The notes: a model not told the origin generated them from the letters alone. A stretch of 35,943 nucleotides of DNA from JABDJL01 sp047614505 (GCA_047614505.1 JBLHGQ010000015.1:1-35943), one strand, 5' to 3'. Positions 8,291-17,756 are shown, counted from the stretch's first letter. Program-made: numbers and translations.

Positions 8291-10819
8291 CTATTCTTCC
8301 GCTGTATCTTCCGGCACAGCATTACTGACCGCCCCGATGATGACCCAACGAATTTCCTTGCGTAAAATAAAGCGTGCATGATCACTTAAATCAGCCATCC
8401 TTTGACCAAACAAAAGTTTGCTTTCCGCATCATTGGTCAGGATATCCAACTTCCGCATTTCCCCGATAAATTGCCGGAACAGGCTGAGATCATAAAACTC
8501 AGGTGCGTCAATTCCGTAAAGTCGGGCAATTCTTTTTGCAGTTAATATGCACAACTTTTCAAGTTGGCGGCGGCTCAAGGTGCCGGAGCCGTTCCTGGCT
8601 AACACGGATGTGGTGATGTAGTAACGTTCAAGTGTTTGTAGCATGCAACGGGCAAGAAGCTTAAGTTTTCCAGCCAGTTCGGAATCATCTTCCGCACGTT
8701 CTATAGCGGACTCATCATCGACCAAAAACAACAGCCCTGCTTCAACAAGCAAATCCAGGTTGAGTTGGACTGCATTCATAAATCCGGTTTCGTCCCAGGG
8801 CAGGAAGAGCTCTGTGGTGAGGTAAGGAAATACTGCACGGGCAATATTGTTCAATTGTTCTTTATCAATCTTCCTCTGATTAAGGAAACAGCAAGCGACC
8901 AGCGAGGGAACGGCAAAAAGGTGAGCAGAGTTATTGCGAAAATAAGTAAGTTCCACTGACTTTTCATCGTCCAGAGCAATAATTTCACCCAGCTCATTGG
9001 GAATCCGGTTCAGCAATTTCAGTGAAGCGGTGTATTCGACAATTTCCTCAGGGGTTTTTCCGGTAATGCTGATTTCGCTTCCTAACGGGCCCTTTGTAAG
9101 TAGATTTTTGTACAGGTCCAGTTGACTAAGAAGTTCATTAATTCCGAGTGATTGACGCGGTGTCACCAACAAGGTACTTGCGATCAAATTAACCGGATTG
9201 ACATCAGCAACCTGGTTGATGCCAGTCATGATCTGCCTGCCAAGCTCATCAATCAATGGGCTCATCCAGGGGACCTTTTCAGACCCGGAGGCAGTGGTTT
9301 CACGCCATTGAGGGTCATGTTTTTCCAGTAACTGATCAAGTTGAATCGGATGTCCGAAACTGACTGACGCGTGCCCATAGTCATTTTTAAGGATCCCCAG
9401 CACCTTGAAAAGATCAGTCAATTTCTCGGATCTTTTTGATCGCCCGGACAACTCTCGTGTGTAGGCAGTACCTTCCATGATCTGTTCATAACCGAAGTAA
9501 ACGGGCAGAAAGCTTACCGGGCGCACGGGTGAGTGCAGATAGCCTTTTACCGTCATCGCAAGCATTCCGGCCTTCGGGTCGAGCAAGCGTCCGGTTCGAC
9601 TGCGAGTGCCTTCAACAAAATACTCGATAGAAACTCCCTGGGCGATAATGGTCGCAACATACTCATTGAAAACGGCTGAATACAATTTTTGTGAGCGAAA
9701 GCTGCGGCGAAGATAAAATGCACCTCCGCCCCTCATAAACGTACCTATCAGTGGAAGATTTAGGTTAATCCCTGCAGCGACATGAGGAGCAACAAAACCA
9801 TTGGTATGTAGTAGCCAGGAGATCAACAGGTAGTCCAAATGACTTCTATGGCAAGGGACGTAGACGATCTCATTTTCCAGTGCCTGGTTTTTAACTCTTT
9901 CAAAGTTGTGCATGGTTACGCCGCGGAGGATTTTGCGGGTAAACCAGCCAATCACCAGGGACGCGATTCGGATAAAGCGGTATGAGTAATCAGCAGCGAT
10001 TTCCAACGCAAATTCACTTGCCTGCTGAGTCACCTTATCCACTGGTGTGTTACTGCGGCGGGATTCTTCCTGGATTGCATTACGTACTGCCGGCGTTTTA
10101 ACTATCCGGTCTACCATCATTCTTCGGTGAGATAGATCAGGTCCAATTACCGAGCTTTTTACGCGCCGGAAGTGCATACGTAATATTCTCGAGACTTTTC
10201 TCAAGCTCCTGGCTGCTCCAAGTTCTTCCGCACAAAGCTCTTGCAGGGAAATTGGACGTGAAAACTGCACCAGGGTGTCCCTGCCATTGATCAGTGTTCC
10301 AAACAGTCTCCTTGTGCGCCCCGCAACTTCCCAGTTCTCTGCGAACATGATTTTTGCCAGACCAGCAGATTTATCAGGAGCTCTACCTACCAGAACCGTG
10401 ACCGGCACCAGCATTATGTCCAGCGACCTGTCAGCATCACAGTTCTTAACCAATCTGGTGAGAACATCAGAAGCTCTTCGGGTGGAAGGCCGCATGATCA
10501 AAAACCCCAGTTTTCGTCTTAGAACTGCATAGGCTCTCTGCTCAGTTTCTTCGAGACCTGTGATCGCCTGAAGAGGACGGGCCAGTCCCAGCTTCTGGCA
10601 GACCTTGTCCAAAATAAGAACTGAGGACAGCTCGTATTCGTCCATCACATAGCAGACGATCTTTCCTTTTGGCGCGCCAATTTCTCCGCTCAGGTCCGGA
10701 AGCGCCTGGGACTTTACCCAAATATGAAGAATTCCTCGCAGCATCAACAGCCAGCGCTGGTGAATGGCCTTGAAAAAAGGGCGTGTGGGAGGTAAGGGAT
10801 CCATTCCGTAATTTACCAT
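8291..10819 (-). CDS. plsB: glycerol-3-phosphate acyltransferase PlsB
   Basis: About 842 residues. PlsB transfers an acyl chain to position 1 of glycerol-3-phosphate, the first step of phospholipid synthesis, at the inner membrane. The acyltransferase blocks are in order: CHRSHLDYLLISW (block I, H-x4-D, near residue 323), GGGAFYLRRSF (II), FVEGTRSRTGR (III, near 400) and FLPVYFGYE (IV). The long C-terminal region typical of PlsB is present, so the protein is complete. An in-frame GTG at 10867 would lie inside a transcription terminator (10846-10880), so the start is placed at ATG 10819; ATG 10804 (MDPLPPTRPF) is equally possible. Neither has a clear ribosome site. No promoter fits between the terminator and the start, which suggests read-through control. 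Confidence 0.96.
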   Translation of the reverse strand: MVNYGMDPLPPTRPFFKAIHQRWLLMLRGILHIWVKSQALPDLSGEIGAPKGKIVCYVMDEYELSSVLILDKVCQKLGLARPLQAITGLEETEQRAYAVLRRKLGFLIMRPSTRRASDVLTRLVKNCDADRSLDIMLVPVTVLVGRAPDKSAGLAKIMFAENWEVAGRTRRLFGTLINGRDTLVQFSRPISLQELCAEELGAARSLRKVSRILRMHFRRVKSSVIGPDLSHRRMMVDRIVKTPAVRNAIQEESRRSNTPVDKVTQQASEFALEIAADYSYRFIRIASLVIGWFTRKILRGVTMHNFERVKNQALENEIVYVPCHRSHLDYLLISWLLHTNGFVAPHVAAGINLNLPLIGTFMRGGGAFYLRRSFRSQKLYSAVFNEYVATIIAQGVSIEYFVEGTRSRTGRLLDPKAGMLAMTVKGYLHSPVRPVSFLPVYFGYEQIMEGTAYTRELSGRSKRSEKLTDLFKVLGILKNDYGHASVSFGHPIQLDQLLEKHDPQWRETTASGSEKVPWMSPLIDELGRQIMTGINQVADVNPVNLIASTLLVTPRQSLGINELLSQLDLYKNLLTKGPLGSEISITGKTPEEIVEYTASLKLLNRIPNELGEIIALDDEKSVELTYFRNNSAHLFAVPSLVACCFLNQRKIDKEQLNNIARAVFPYLTTELFLPWDETGFMNAVQLNLDLLVEAGLLFLVDDESAIERAEDDSELAGKLKLLARCMLQTLERYYITTSVLARNGSGTLSRRQLEKLCILTAKRIARLYGIDAPEFYDLSLFRQFIGEMRKLDILTNDAESKLLFGQRMADLSDHARFILRKEIRWVIIGAVSNAVPEDTAEE

Positions 10820-10845
10820 ACAGACAACAATAGTTATCAAAAACG

Positions 10846-10880
10846 AAAAAAAATCCGGGCTAGGCACAAGGCCCGCCCGG
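10846..10880 (-). terminator. rho-independent terminator between pyrF and plsB
   Basis: On the minus strand CCGGGC (10880-10875) pairs with GCCCGG (10860-10855), with an inner GGC/GCC pair and CTTGT loop, followed directly by A and eight T (10853-10846). It ends any transcript coming from pyrF or from the promoter at 10963-10992, only 27 bases before the plsB ATG. Confidence 0.85.
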
Positions 10881-10956
10881 AAGTCCGGCAGAGCCGGAGA
10901 GGATCGGTATTGGTGAAGATTGAACTTACATTTTTGTTTTTCTTTTATGAAGTTAC
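10846..10956 (-). ncRNA. candidate small RNA or plsB attenuator leader
   Basis: A minus-strand promoter (10963-10992) would start a transcript near 10956. It would run about 110 bases: an A-rich unstructured 5' part, a hairpin TCCGGC-TCT-GCCGGA (10898-10884), then the terminator hairpin with eight U. This is the build of a stand-alone small RNA or of a 5' leader that controls read-through into plsB. It contains no reading frame beyond a start-stop AUGUAA. No known RNA family was recognised. The boundaries are inferred. Confidence 0.45.
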
Positions 10957-10962
10957 GCGTGT

Positions 10963-10992
10963 ATCGTAATGTGAATACTTAACTCATGTCAA
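10963..10992 (-). promoter_or_regulatory. promoter upstream of plsB leader
   Basis: Perfect -35 TTGACA (complement at 10987-10992), 18-base spacer, -10 TACGAT (complement at 10963-10968). It lies after the pyrF stop and points to plsB through the hairpin leader and terminator. Confidence 0.5.
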
Positions 10993-11031
10993 ATGTTTTT
11001 TTGGATAGATCGAGCTATGAGGTATGCCAGG

Positions 11032-11745
11032 TCAAGGCACGAGGGCGATGGCGATCTCAGACTGTATCGCTTCGGCAGCGTCTGCAGGGTTAGCAGCAGT
11101 GCGGATGGGCCGGCCAACAACCAGGAAGTCCGCACCGTTACGAATGGCTTGTGAGGCAGTGACGACTCTTTGCTGGTCATCATCATTGCTTATCGGACGG
11201 ATGCCCGGGCAAACAGCGATCAGGCTATGATCAATTTCCTGTCTCAATGCAGGTACTTCCAGACCTGAAGAAACTACCCCATCGCAGCCGGCTTCCATTG
11301 CACGACGGGCGCGGGATAATACAAGCGTTTTGGCGTCACACTGGAATCCGAGATCATCCAGATCGCCTTGATCAAGACTGGTCAGGGCAGTGACCGCCAG
11401 AATTTTCATGTCGCCTTTGGCCTGTGCTGCTGCCTTGAGCATGCCGTCATTTCCGTGCACAGTACAAAAATCAACTTCGTGGCGAGCCAGTTGCCTTACC
11501 GCTGCTGAAACCGTCGCAGGAATGTCAAATAGTTTCAGATCGGCGAAAACCTTCTTGCCTTTGCCTTTGAGCTCTGACATCAATTCGAAATAGTGCCCGG
11601 AAAGGAAAACTTCCAGGCCCAGCTTATAGAATTCAACAGAATCTCCGAGAGTTGAAATCAGTGCGCGGGCTTCGTCCAGCCCTGATACATCCAACGCGAA
11701 GATGAGTCTTTCCCTGGGAGATATTTCCTGCTTGGGTCTATGCAT
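11032..11745 (-). CDS. pyrF: orotidine 5'-phosphate decarboxylase
   Basis: 237 residues starting MHRPKQEIS, normal for PyrF. It decarboxylates OMP to UMP, the last step of pyrimidine synthesis, in the cytoplasm. Visible active-site residues: Asp19 (IFALDV), Lys41 (FYKLG), and the DxKxxD signature Asp69-Lys71-Asp74 in FADLKLFDIP; the phosphate-binding end has RPI in VVGRPIRTA. The ATG lies inside the end of the hydrolase gene (8-base overlap) with GGAG upstream, so translation is coupled; longer in-frame starts would overlap more and add non-family sequence. It is the last gene of the run before the terminator. Confidence 0.97.
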   Translation of the reverse strand: MHRPKQEISPRERLIFALDVSGLDEARALISTLGDSVEFYKLGLEVFLSGHYFELMSELKGKGKKVFADLKLFDIPATVSAAVRQLARHEVDFCTVHGNDGMLKAAAQAKGDMKILAVTALTSLDQGDLDDLGFQCDAKTLVLSRARRAMEAGCDGVVSSGLEVPALRQEIDHSLIAVCPGIRPISNDDDQQRVVTASQAIRNGADFLVVGRPIRTAANPADAAEAIQSEIAIALVP

Positions 11746-12613
11746 TGTTCTGCTCCAGTTGTGATTCAGGGGTGTTGAGGAATTCAATAATGAAATCAGC
11801 TGTTTGCTGAGGTTGATCCATATGAAAATGGTGATGACTGTCAATCATCCGATGCCACAAACCGGGCATTATGCTTCGACGATTTCCGGTAATTTCTGAG
11901 TCAATCCAATTGTCGATCTGGCTGCAGACAATAGAGAGTGTTGGCGCTTCAATTGCTACTAGAATTTCTATTACCTGCTCCTCTGTCAGCATCGTCGGCG
12001 AACGCCAGTTGAGCGCAGGATCAGTTGACCAACGAAAAACCCCATCTTCGTGTTTGAGTGAGCGCTCAACGAGCAGTCGCGCGATTTCAATAGAAAAGCC
12101 TGAAGCCTTTTGCCGGGTCATAGCAGCGGTTTCAATATCAGGATAGTCCCTTAGGCCGCTGCTCTTTTTGCGAACGGATTCAATCGAGGATTTCAATCTT
12201 TTCACTGTATCACCAGGTGATGCGCTTAAGGGGCCGAGGCCGTCGAGAGTAATTAAGCGACTAACTCTTTCAGGTGCAGTTGCTGCATAAGTACTGGCAA
12301 CACCCCCCCCAAGCGAATGACCAATAAGGTTGCATTCAGACCAGTCGAGGGCATCAAGAACGGCATCAAGATCCCATAAATTATCCATCATGTAATAGCG
12401 GGCCCCGGCAGGCCGGCGGTCAGAATAACCATGCCCAGCCATGTCCAAAGCGATCAGGTCAAAATCCTTCAAATGAGGTGCCAAAGGGGTAAATGACGAA
12501 GCGTTGTCAAGCCAGCCATGCAAACACATCACACGGGGAGCATCAGGATTTGGCCAGTGTAGACCACAAAAAACACCAAGCCTGGTCTGTAGCCTTAACT
12601 CTTTTGCATTCAT
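11738..12613 (-). CDS. alpha/beta hydrolase
   Basis: 291 residues starting MNAKELRLQ. The fold signatures are HGWLDNASSF (oxyanion region), DMAGHGYSDRR, the nucleophile elbow GHSLGGGVAS with the catalytic serine, and a late histidine in SHHHFHMDQ. It resembles the serine hydrolase-like (SERHL) esterase group; the substrate is unknown. The start overlaps the uvrD stop by one base (TGATG), and the end overlaps pyrF by 8 bases, so it is translated as part of the uvrD-pyrF unit. Cytoplasmic, no signal peptide. Confidence 0.88.
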   Translation of the reverse strand: MNAKELRLQTRLGVFCGLHWPNPDAPRVMCLHGWLDNASSFTPLAPHLKDFDLIALDMAGHGYSDRRPAGARYYMMDNLWDLDAVLDALDWSECNLIGHSLGGGVASTYAATAPERVSRLITLDGLGPLSASPGDTVKRLKSSIESVRKKSSGLRDYPDIETAAMTRQKASGFSIEIARLLVERSLKHEDGVFRWSTDPALNWRSPTMLTEEQVIEILVAIEAPTLSIVCSQIDNWIDSEITGNRRSIMPGLWHRMIDSHHHFHMDQPQQTADFIIEFLNTPESQLEQNNA

Positions 12614-14796
12614 CAGCTGTTTTCCAGGTTGGCATAAGCCAGCACGAGCCATTTGGCGCCTGCCTGGTTAAAGTTGACCTGGACTCGCGCGTGTTCACCG
12701 GCGCCTTCAAAATTTACCACTGTGCCCTCTCCAAATTTCCTGTGCATTACATTCTGACCAAGCCTGAAAGGGTATTCATTTTTCTGGCCAGCAATCGGAC
12801 GCGGTGGCGTTGGCCTGGCACTAACATAGGAGGTACGGGTTCCCATTCGGGGACGAATTTCCTGCATAAATTCATCAGGAATATCATCTAAAAATCTTGA
12901 AGGACGACTGTGCGATTCTGAACCGAACATCCTGCGGACTTCGGCGTAGCTCATGTATAAGAGTTCCCGGGCTCGTGTTATGCCTACATAGCAAAGCCTT
13001 CTTTCCTCTTCCAGACGACCTCCGGATTCCTGCACAGATCGTTGATGCGGAAACAGGCCGTCTTCCATTCCAACCATGAAAACCATTGGAAACTCCAGGC
13101 CTTTGGCAGAATGTAAGGTCATCAGTTGCACGCAGTCATCCCAGGCCTCTCCCTGAGTTTCGCCCGCTTCAAGGGCTGCATGACTGAGGAATGATTGCAG
13201 GGGATTTAGCCCGGCTTCTTCATCCTCGGCAGGCAATACAAAGGAAGTCGCCGCATTGACGAGCTCTTGCAGGTTTTCCAGCCGTGACTCCATTTTTTCT
13301 CGCGGCTCTTTCTCGTAGTGACTTGCCAGGTTGCTCTGGTCGATTACACCCTGAGTCTGGTTACCAAGAGTCCAGTCTCCCATTTGTTCACGCATGGCCT
13401 CCACCATTTTCATAAACAGGCTAATGGCATTAGCCGCCCGTCCGGAGAATATTCCTTGTTTCAGGCACTCACCGGCTGCCTGCCAAAGAGGGAGCCCGCT
13501 CTCACGCGCCTGCATTCGCAGCATGTTTATCGTCTTTTGACCTATTCCACGGGTGGGTGTATTTATGACGCGTTCTAACGAAGCATCGTTATTTGGGTTT
13601 TGTAAAAGGCGAAGGTAGGCAAGGGCGTCTTTGATCTCGGCACGTTCAAAAAACCTCTGACCACCATAAACCCGGTAGGGTAAAGAGGCTTTCAGAAGGT
13701 ACTCTTCGAACTGGCGTGACTGGGCCGTCGTTCGGTACACAATTGCGGCTTCTTCGGCTTTTCGCCCCTGGCTGATCCAGTGCTCGATCTGTGCGACAAC
13801 AAAGCGTGCCTCCTCCTGCTCATTGAAGGCTGCGTAAACTTGTATGGGTTTTCCGGGCTCATCTTCTGTCCAGAGCTTTTTACCCATTCGGCCTTCGTTG
13901 TGGGCGATCAGTGCATTAGCGGCCTCAAGAATGTTCCCGGTCGAGCGATAATTTTGCTCCAGTTTGACAGTTGTTACGTTCGGAAAGTCGCGTACAAAAT
14001 GATTTACATTTTCAACCTTGGCGCCTCGCCAGCCATAAATTGACTGGTCGTCATCACCGACGACAAATACCTGGCCAGTGTCTCCGGCAATCATCCTGAT
14101 CCAGGCATACTGAATGGAATTAGTGTCCTGAAATTCATCAACCAACAAATGGGTTAGTCGTTTGCGGTAGTGACTCAGCAATTCCGGTCGCTGCAACCAA
14201 AGTTCATGCGCCCGCAACAAAAGCTCGGCGAAATCCACCAACCCGGCGCGTTCGCAATGTGCATGATAGAGTTCGTAAACGCGCACCCATACTGATGTCA
14301 TCGGGTGGTCCATATGCTCAATTGCTGAAGGCCTTTGACCATCGTCTTTGCGAGCATTGATATACCACTGTGCCTGTCGGGCCGGCCACTGATTCTCATC
14401 CATTCCTTCATCACGAATGATTCTGCGCAGCAGTCGATGTTGATCATCAGAATCAATGATCTGGAAATTCTCCGGCAATCCAGCCTCTCGCCAGTGCATG
14501 CGTAATAAGCGGTGCGCAATACCGTGGAAAGTGCCAATCCACAAGGGCCGGGTAGAAATATTAAGCAGTTCCTGCACCCTTTCGCGCATTTCACCCGCAG
14601 CTTTATTGGTAAAAGTCACTGCCAGCACGCTCAATGGTGAGACATGTTCGACTTGAATCAGCCAGGCCAGACGATGAACCAGCACACGGGTTTTGCCGCT
14701 GCCGGCGCCTGCCAGAACCAGTGTGTGACCACTTTCGATGGTCACGGCTTCGCGCTGTGCTTCGTTTAGGTCGTCTATAAGGTGTGAAACATCCAT
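12613..14796 (-). CDS. uvrD: DNA helicase II (UvrD)
   Basis: 727 residues, the usual UvrD size. Superfamily 1A 3'-5' helicase of nucleotide excision repair and mismatch repair. Motifs: Q motif LNEAQREAV, Walker A GAGSGKT (30-36), Walker B LLVDEFQDT, motif III GDDDQSIYGWRGA, motif IV LEQNYRS, motif V TLHSAKGLEF, motif VI VGITRARE. The C-terminal Tudor-like tail FGEGTVVNFEGAGEHARVQVNF distinguishes UvrD from Rep. The ATG lies 3 bases after the purD stop. No separate SOS box is seen upstream, so SOS control as in E. coli is not evident. Confidence 0.97.
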   Translation of the reverse strand: MDVSHLIDDLNEAQREAVTIESGHTLVLAGAGSGKTRVLVHRLAWLIQVEHVSPLSVLAVTFTNKAAGEMRERVQELLNISTRPLWIGTFHGIAHRLLRMHWREAGLPENFQIIDSDDQHRLLRRIIRDEGMDENQWPARQAQWYINARKDDGQRPSAIEHMDHPMTSVWVRVYELYHAHCERAGLVDFAELLLRAHELWLQRPELLSHYRKRLTHLLVDEFQDTNSIQYAWIRMIAGDTGQVFVVGDDDQSIYGWRGAKVENVNHFVRDFPNVTTVKLEQNYRSTGNILEAANALIAHNEGRMGKKLWTEDEPGKPIQVYAAFNEQEEARFVVAQIEHWISQGRKAEEAAIVYRTTAQSRQFEEYLLKASLPYRVYGGQRFFERAEIKDALAYLRLLQNPNNDASLERVINTPTRGIGQKTINMLRMQARESGLPLWQAAGECLKQGIFSGRAANAISLFMKMVEAMREQMGDWTLGNQTQGVIDQSNLASHYEKEPREKMESRLENLQELVNAATSFVLPAEDEEAGLNPLQSFLSHAALEAGETQGEAWDDCVQLMTLHSAKGLEFPMVFMVGMEDGLFPHQRSVQESGGRLEEERRLCYVGITRARELLYMSYAEVRRMFGSESHSRPSRFLDDIPDEFMQEIRPRMGTRTSYVSARPTPPRPIAGQKNEYPFRLGQNVMHRKFGEGTVVNFEGAGEHARVQVNFNQAGAKWLVLAYANLENS

Positions 14797-14799
14797 GGG

Positions 14800-16083
14800 C
14801 TATTGTTCCCGGGCAATTGCCCTGTAGCCAATATCAGTTCTGCAAAATGAACCTTCCCAGCTGATTCTTTGTACGGCGGTATAGGCTGATTGCCGGGCAT
14901 CAGAAACAGAGTCTCCCAGGGCAGTGACACACAAAACCCGACCACCGGAAGTGACTATTTCCCCATCCCGCTCGCTTGTTCCAGCATGAAAAACTTTCAC
15001 ATTACTGGGGAAGTTGAGATCCAGGCCATTGATAGGAAACCCCTTTTCATATGCTTCCGGATAACCCTTTGCGGCCAGTACTACCCCCAGGGCAGCGCGC
15101 GGATCCCATTGCGCACGGACCTCATTAAGTTTTCCCTCAATTGCAGCAAAACACAATTCGACCAGATCAGATTGCAATCTGTACAAAATTGGTTGGGTTT
15201 CCGGGTCCCCAAAACGAACGTTGAACTCCAAAACGCCAATTTCACCTTGCGGTGAGATCATCAGGCCAGCGTAAAGAAAACCAGTAAATGGAGAGCCGTC
15301 TGCTGCCAAACCACGAATGGCAGGTTCAATGACTTCGCGCATGGCCTTATTGTGCAAATTTTCATCAATGACCGCAGCCGGAGAATAGGCGCCCATACCT
15401 CCGGTATTAGGCCCGGTATCGCCATCGCCTGCCGCCTTGTGGTCCTGGCTAGTGGCCAGGGGGAGAATGTTTATGCCATCAGCCATCACAATGAAACTTG
15501 CTTCCTCACCATGCAGAAACTCTTCAACTACCACGCAATGACCGGCATCACCAAAGGCATTTCCGGCAAGCATGTCATGCACGGCTTCTTCTGCTTCCTG
15601 GATGCTTTGGGCGACCACCACACCTTTGCCTGCGGCCAGGCCATCAGCTTTGACAACTATGGGAGCACCGGTTCGACGAATAAAATCAATGGCAGGTTCA
15701 ATTTCAGTAAAGCTGCCATATGCGGCCGTGGGAATTTGATGGCGGGCCATAAAATCTTTGGCAAAGGCCTTTGAGCCCTCTAGTCGAGCCGCTTTCGCAC
15801 TCGGGCCAAAGCATGCAAGCCCTGATTCGATAAAGCGATCCACAACGCCTTCAACCAGGGGTGTTTCCGGCCCGATGATGGTCAGGCCGATATTGTTCCT
15901 TTGCGCAAACTCCAATAGACCTGAATGATTATCAGGCGAAATGGCCACGTTTTGAACGCCTGGCTCGAGTGCTGTTCCGGCATTACCAGGGGCAACAAAT
16001 ACGGTGTCAACCTGCGGTGACTGAACGGCTTTCCACGCCAGAGCATGCTCGCGGCCGCCACTACCAACGACCAGTACGTCTAT
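14800..16083 (-). CDS. purD: phosphoribosylamine-glycine ligase, start codon apparently ATA
   Basis: 427 residues when read from 16083, the normal PurD length. It joins 5-phosphoribosylamine and glycine with ATP (purine synthesis, second step). The N-terminal motif VLVVGSGGREHALAWK and the ATP-grasp parts (VVKADGLAAGKGVVVA, EFNVRFGDPETQ) are present. The codon aligned with the usual initiator methionine is ATA; no ATG, GTG or TTG exists in frame until GTG 15948, which would delete the first 45 residues including the conserved glycine-rich loop. Alternatives are ATT at 16104 or CTG at 16074. It lies 7 bases after the purH stop, upstream of uvrD. Protein identity is certain; the start is not. 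Confidence 0.93.
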   Translation of the reverse strand: MDVLVVGSGGREHALAWKAVQSPQVDTVFVAPGNAGTALEPGVQNVAISPDNHSGLLEFAQRNNIGLTIIGPETPLVEGVVDRFIESGLACFGPSAKAARLEGSKAFAKDFMARHQIPTAAYGSFTEIEPAIDFIRRTGAPIVVKADGLAAGKGVVVAQSIQEAEEAVHDMLAGNAFGDAGHCVVVEEFLHGEEASFIVMADGINILPLATSQDHKAAGDGDTGPNTGGMGAYSPAAVIDENLHNKAMREVIEPAIRGLAADGSPFTGFLYAGLMISPQGEIGVLEFNVRFGDPETQPILYRLQSDLVELCFAAIEGKLNEVRAQWDPRAALGVVLAAKGYPEAYEKGFPINGLDLNFPSNVKVFHAGTSERDGEIVTSGGRVLCVTALGDSVSDARQSAYTAVQRISWEGSFCRTDIGYRAIAREQ

Positions 16084-16090
16084 TAGCTGC

Positions 16091-17665
16091 TTAGTGCCTG
16101 AAATGACGATGGCCGGTGAACAACATGGTTATGCCATGCTCATTAGCGGCCGCAATTACTTCTTCATCCCGCATGGAACCACCCGGTTGGATGATGCACT
16201 TCACACCAGTTGCTGCGGCTGCATCAATGCTATCCCTGAATGGAAAGAAAGCATCCGAGGCCATCGCAGAACCAGCAAGAGACAGACCGGCCTCTTTCGC
16301 CTTCCAGGCTGCAATGCGTGCCGAATCAACCCGGCTCATCTGCCCGGCACCGATACCAAGAGTACGGTCGTTAGTGGCATAAACAATAGCGTTTGATTTA
16401 ACCAGTCGGACCATTTTCCAGGCAAACATCATGTCATTGATCTCTTCAGCACTGGCCTGACGTTCAGTAACGCAGCGACAGTCCCCCGCCTGCACCGCCA
16501 AAATGTCATGTTCCTGTATTAACAAACCGCCGGAAACCCGGTGATAGTCAATTCGTGGCGCGGTCGGTGTGGAAAAATCAGCGGTCATGACACGCACATT
16601 TGGTTTTGCTGCGAACTGGGTCAGAGCATCTTCGGAGTATGCCGGTGCGATGACGACTTCAACGAACTGCCTTTCCACAATGGTTCGTGCGGTAATTGCA
16701 TCTACGCAATGGGTCATTGCAATGATGCCGCCAAAGCTGGATACAGGGTCAGTTGAGTAGGCACTATCGTATGCCTCGAGCAGCGTGTCAGCACTGGCTC
16801 CACCGCAGGGGTTGGCATGTTTAACAATAATGCACGAGGGGCGATCGGTGAACTGGCGTGCGCATTCAAGTGCCGCATCGGCATCGGCAATATTGTTGTA
16901 GGAAAGTTCTTTACCCTGCAGTTGATGAGCGGATTCATGTGGCGAGCCTGTTTCACCATTTATCGAATACAGCGCTGCTGATTGATGCGGGTTTTCGCCG
17001 TAGCGGAGGTTCTGCTTACGCGTAAAGCTGGGGCTGTGAACCTCAGGCAAATCGTCATTCTTAACAATATTGCTTCGCTTTGCGAGGTAGGCTGCAATCA
17101 TCGAATCGTATTGAGCGGTATGGGCAAATGCTTTGGCTGCGAGATTAAAACGGGTGTTGCCGGATACTCTGGAGCTCATTTTCAGTTCCGAAACAATCAC
17201 GTCGTAATCACCTGGGTCAGTCACCACGGTAACACGGGCATGATTTTTAGCTGCTGCTCTGACCATTGCAGGTCCACCGATATCAATATTCTCAATGGCA
17301 TCTTTAAGACTGCAATCGGGTTTTGCCGTCACTGATGCAAAAGGGTAAAGGTTAACGACAACCAGCTCGATAGCATCTATGCCCTGATCCTTCATCACCT
17401 GCCTGTCCGTGTCTCTACCCAGAATGCCACCATGAATTTTTGGATGGAGCGTTTTGACCCGGCCATCCATAATTTCCGAAAATCCGGTGTGCTGGCTGAC
17501 GCCCGTTACAGGTATTCCGGATTGCTCAATGGCGCGGGCGGTTCCACCGGTACTTAAGATCAAAAAACCAAGCTCATGAAGCTCTGTTGCAAGACCGGAA
17601 ATACCGGTTTTGTCAGATACACTGATCAATGCAATACGCATTGAAGATTCATCGTTTTTAGCCAT
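16091..17665 (-). CDS. purH: bifunctional AICAR transformylase/IMP cyclohydrolase
   Basis: 524 residues, full length. It formylates AICAR and closes the ring to IMP, the last two steps of purine synthesis. The N-terminal MGS-like IMP cyclohydrolase domain has ALISVSDKTGI and MDGRVKTLHPKIHGGILGR; the C-terminal transformylase domain has LRYGENPHQSAA, IVKHANPCG (catalytic Lys-His) and SDAFFPFRDSID. Start ATG 17665 (MAKNDESS) gives the usual spacing before the first conserved strand; an ATG 24 bases later is an alternative. A TATAAT lies about 55 bases upstream. purD follows after 7 bases. Confidence 0.97.
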   Translation of the reverse strand: MAKNDESSMRIALISVSDKTGISGLATELHELGFLILSTGGTARAIEQSGIPVTGVSQHTGFSEIMDGRVKTLHPKIHGGILGRDTDRQVMKDQGIDAIELVVVNLYPFASVTAKPDCSLKDAIENIDIGGPAMVRAAAKNHARVTVVTDPGDYDVIVSELKMSSRVSGNTRFNLAAKAFAHTAQYDSMIAAYLAKRSNIVKNDDLPEVHSPSFTRKQNLRYGENPHQSAALYSINGETGSPHESAHQLQGKELSYNNIADADAALECARQFTDRPSCIIVKHANPCGGASADTLLEAYDSAYSTDPVSSFGGIIAMTHCVDAITARTIVERQFVEVVIAPAYSEDALTQFAAKPNVRVMTADFSTPTAPRIDYHRVSGGLLIQEHDILAVQAGDCRCVTERQASAEEINDMMFAWKMVRLVKSNAIVYATNDRTLGIGAGQMSRVDSARIAAWKAKEAGLSLAGSAMASDAFFPFRDSIDAAAATGVKCIIQPGGSMRDEEVIAAANEHGITMLFTGHRHFRH

Positions 17666-17719
17666 AATTTTGGGTGGTAATGTGAGTTTCCGGGCAGAAA
17701 AATGATACAAGGCGCGCCC

Positions 17720-17725
17720 ATTATA
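17720..17725 (-). promoter_or_regulatory. candidate -10 element of purH
   Basis: A perfect TATAAT on the minus strand between fis and purH, followed by the palindrome GGCGCGCC (17711-17718). The -35 region is poor, so an activator may be needed or the match may be chance. Confidence 0.4.
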
Positions 17726-17756
17726 CGCAGCAGCGAACGAATATTTCCTAAGAAAT

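Noticed and set aside
10820..10867. plsB starting at GTG 10867
   Set aside because: That codon lies within the terminator hairpin and adds residues not expected in PlsB.
14800..15948. purD starting at GTG 15948
   Set aside because: It would lose 45 residues with the conserved VGSGGREHALAWK region that is plainly encoded upstream in frame.
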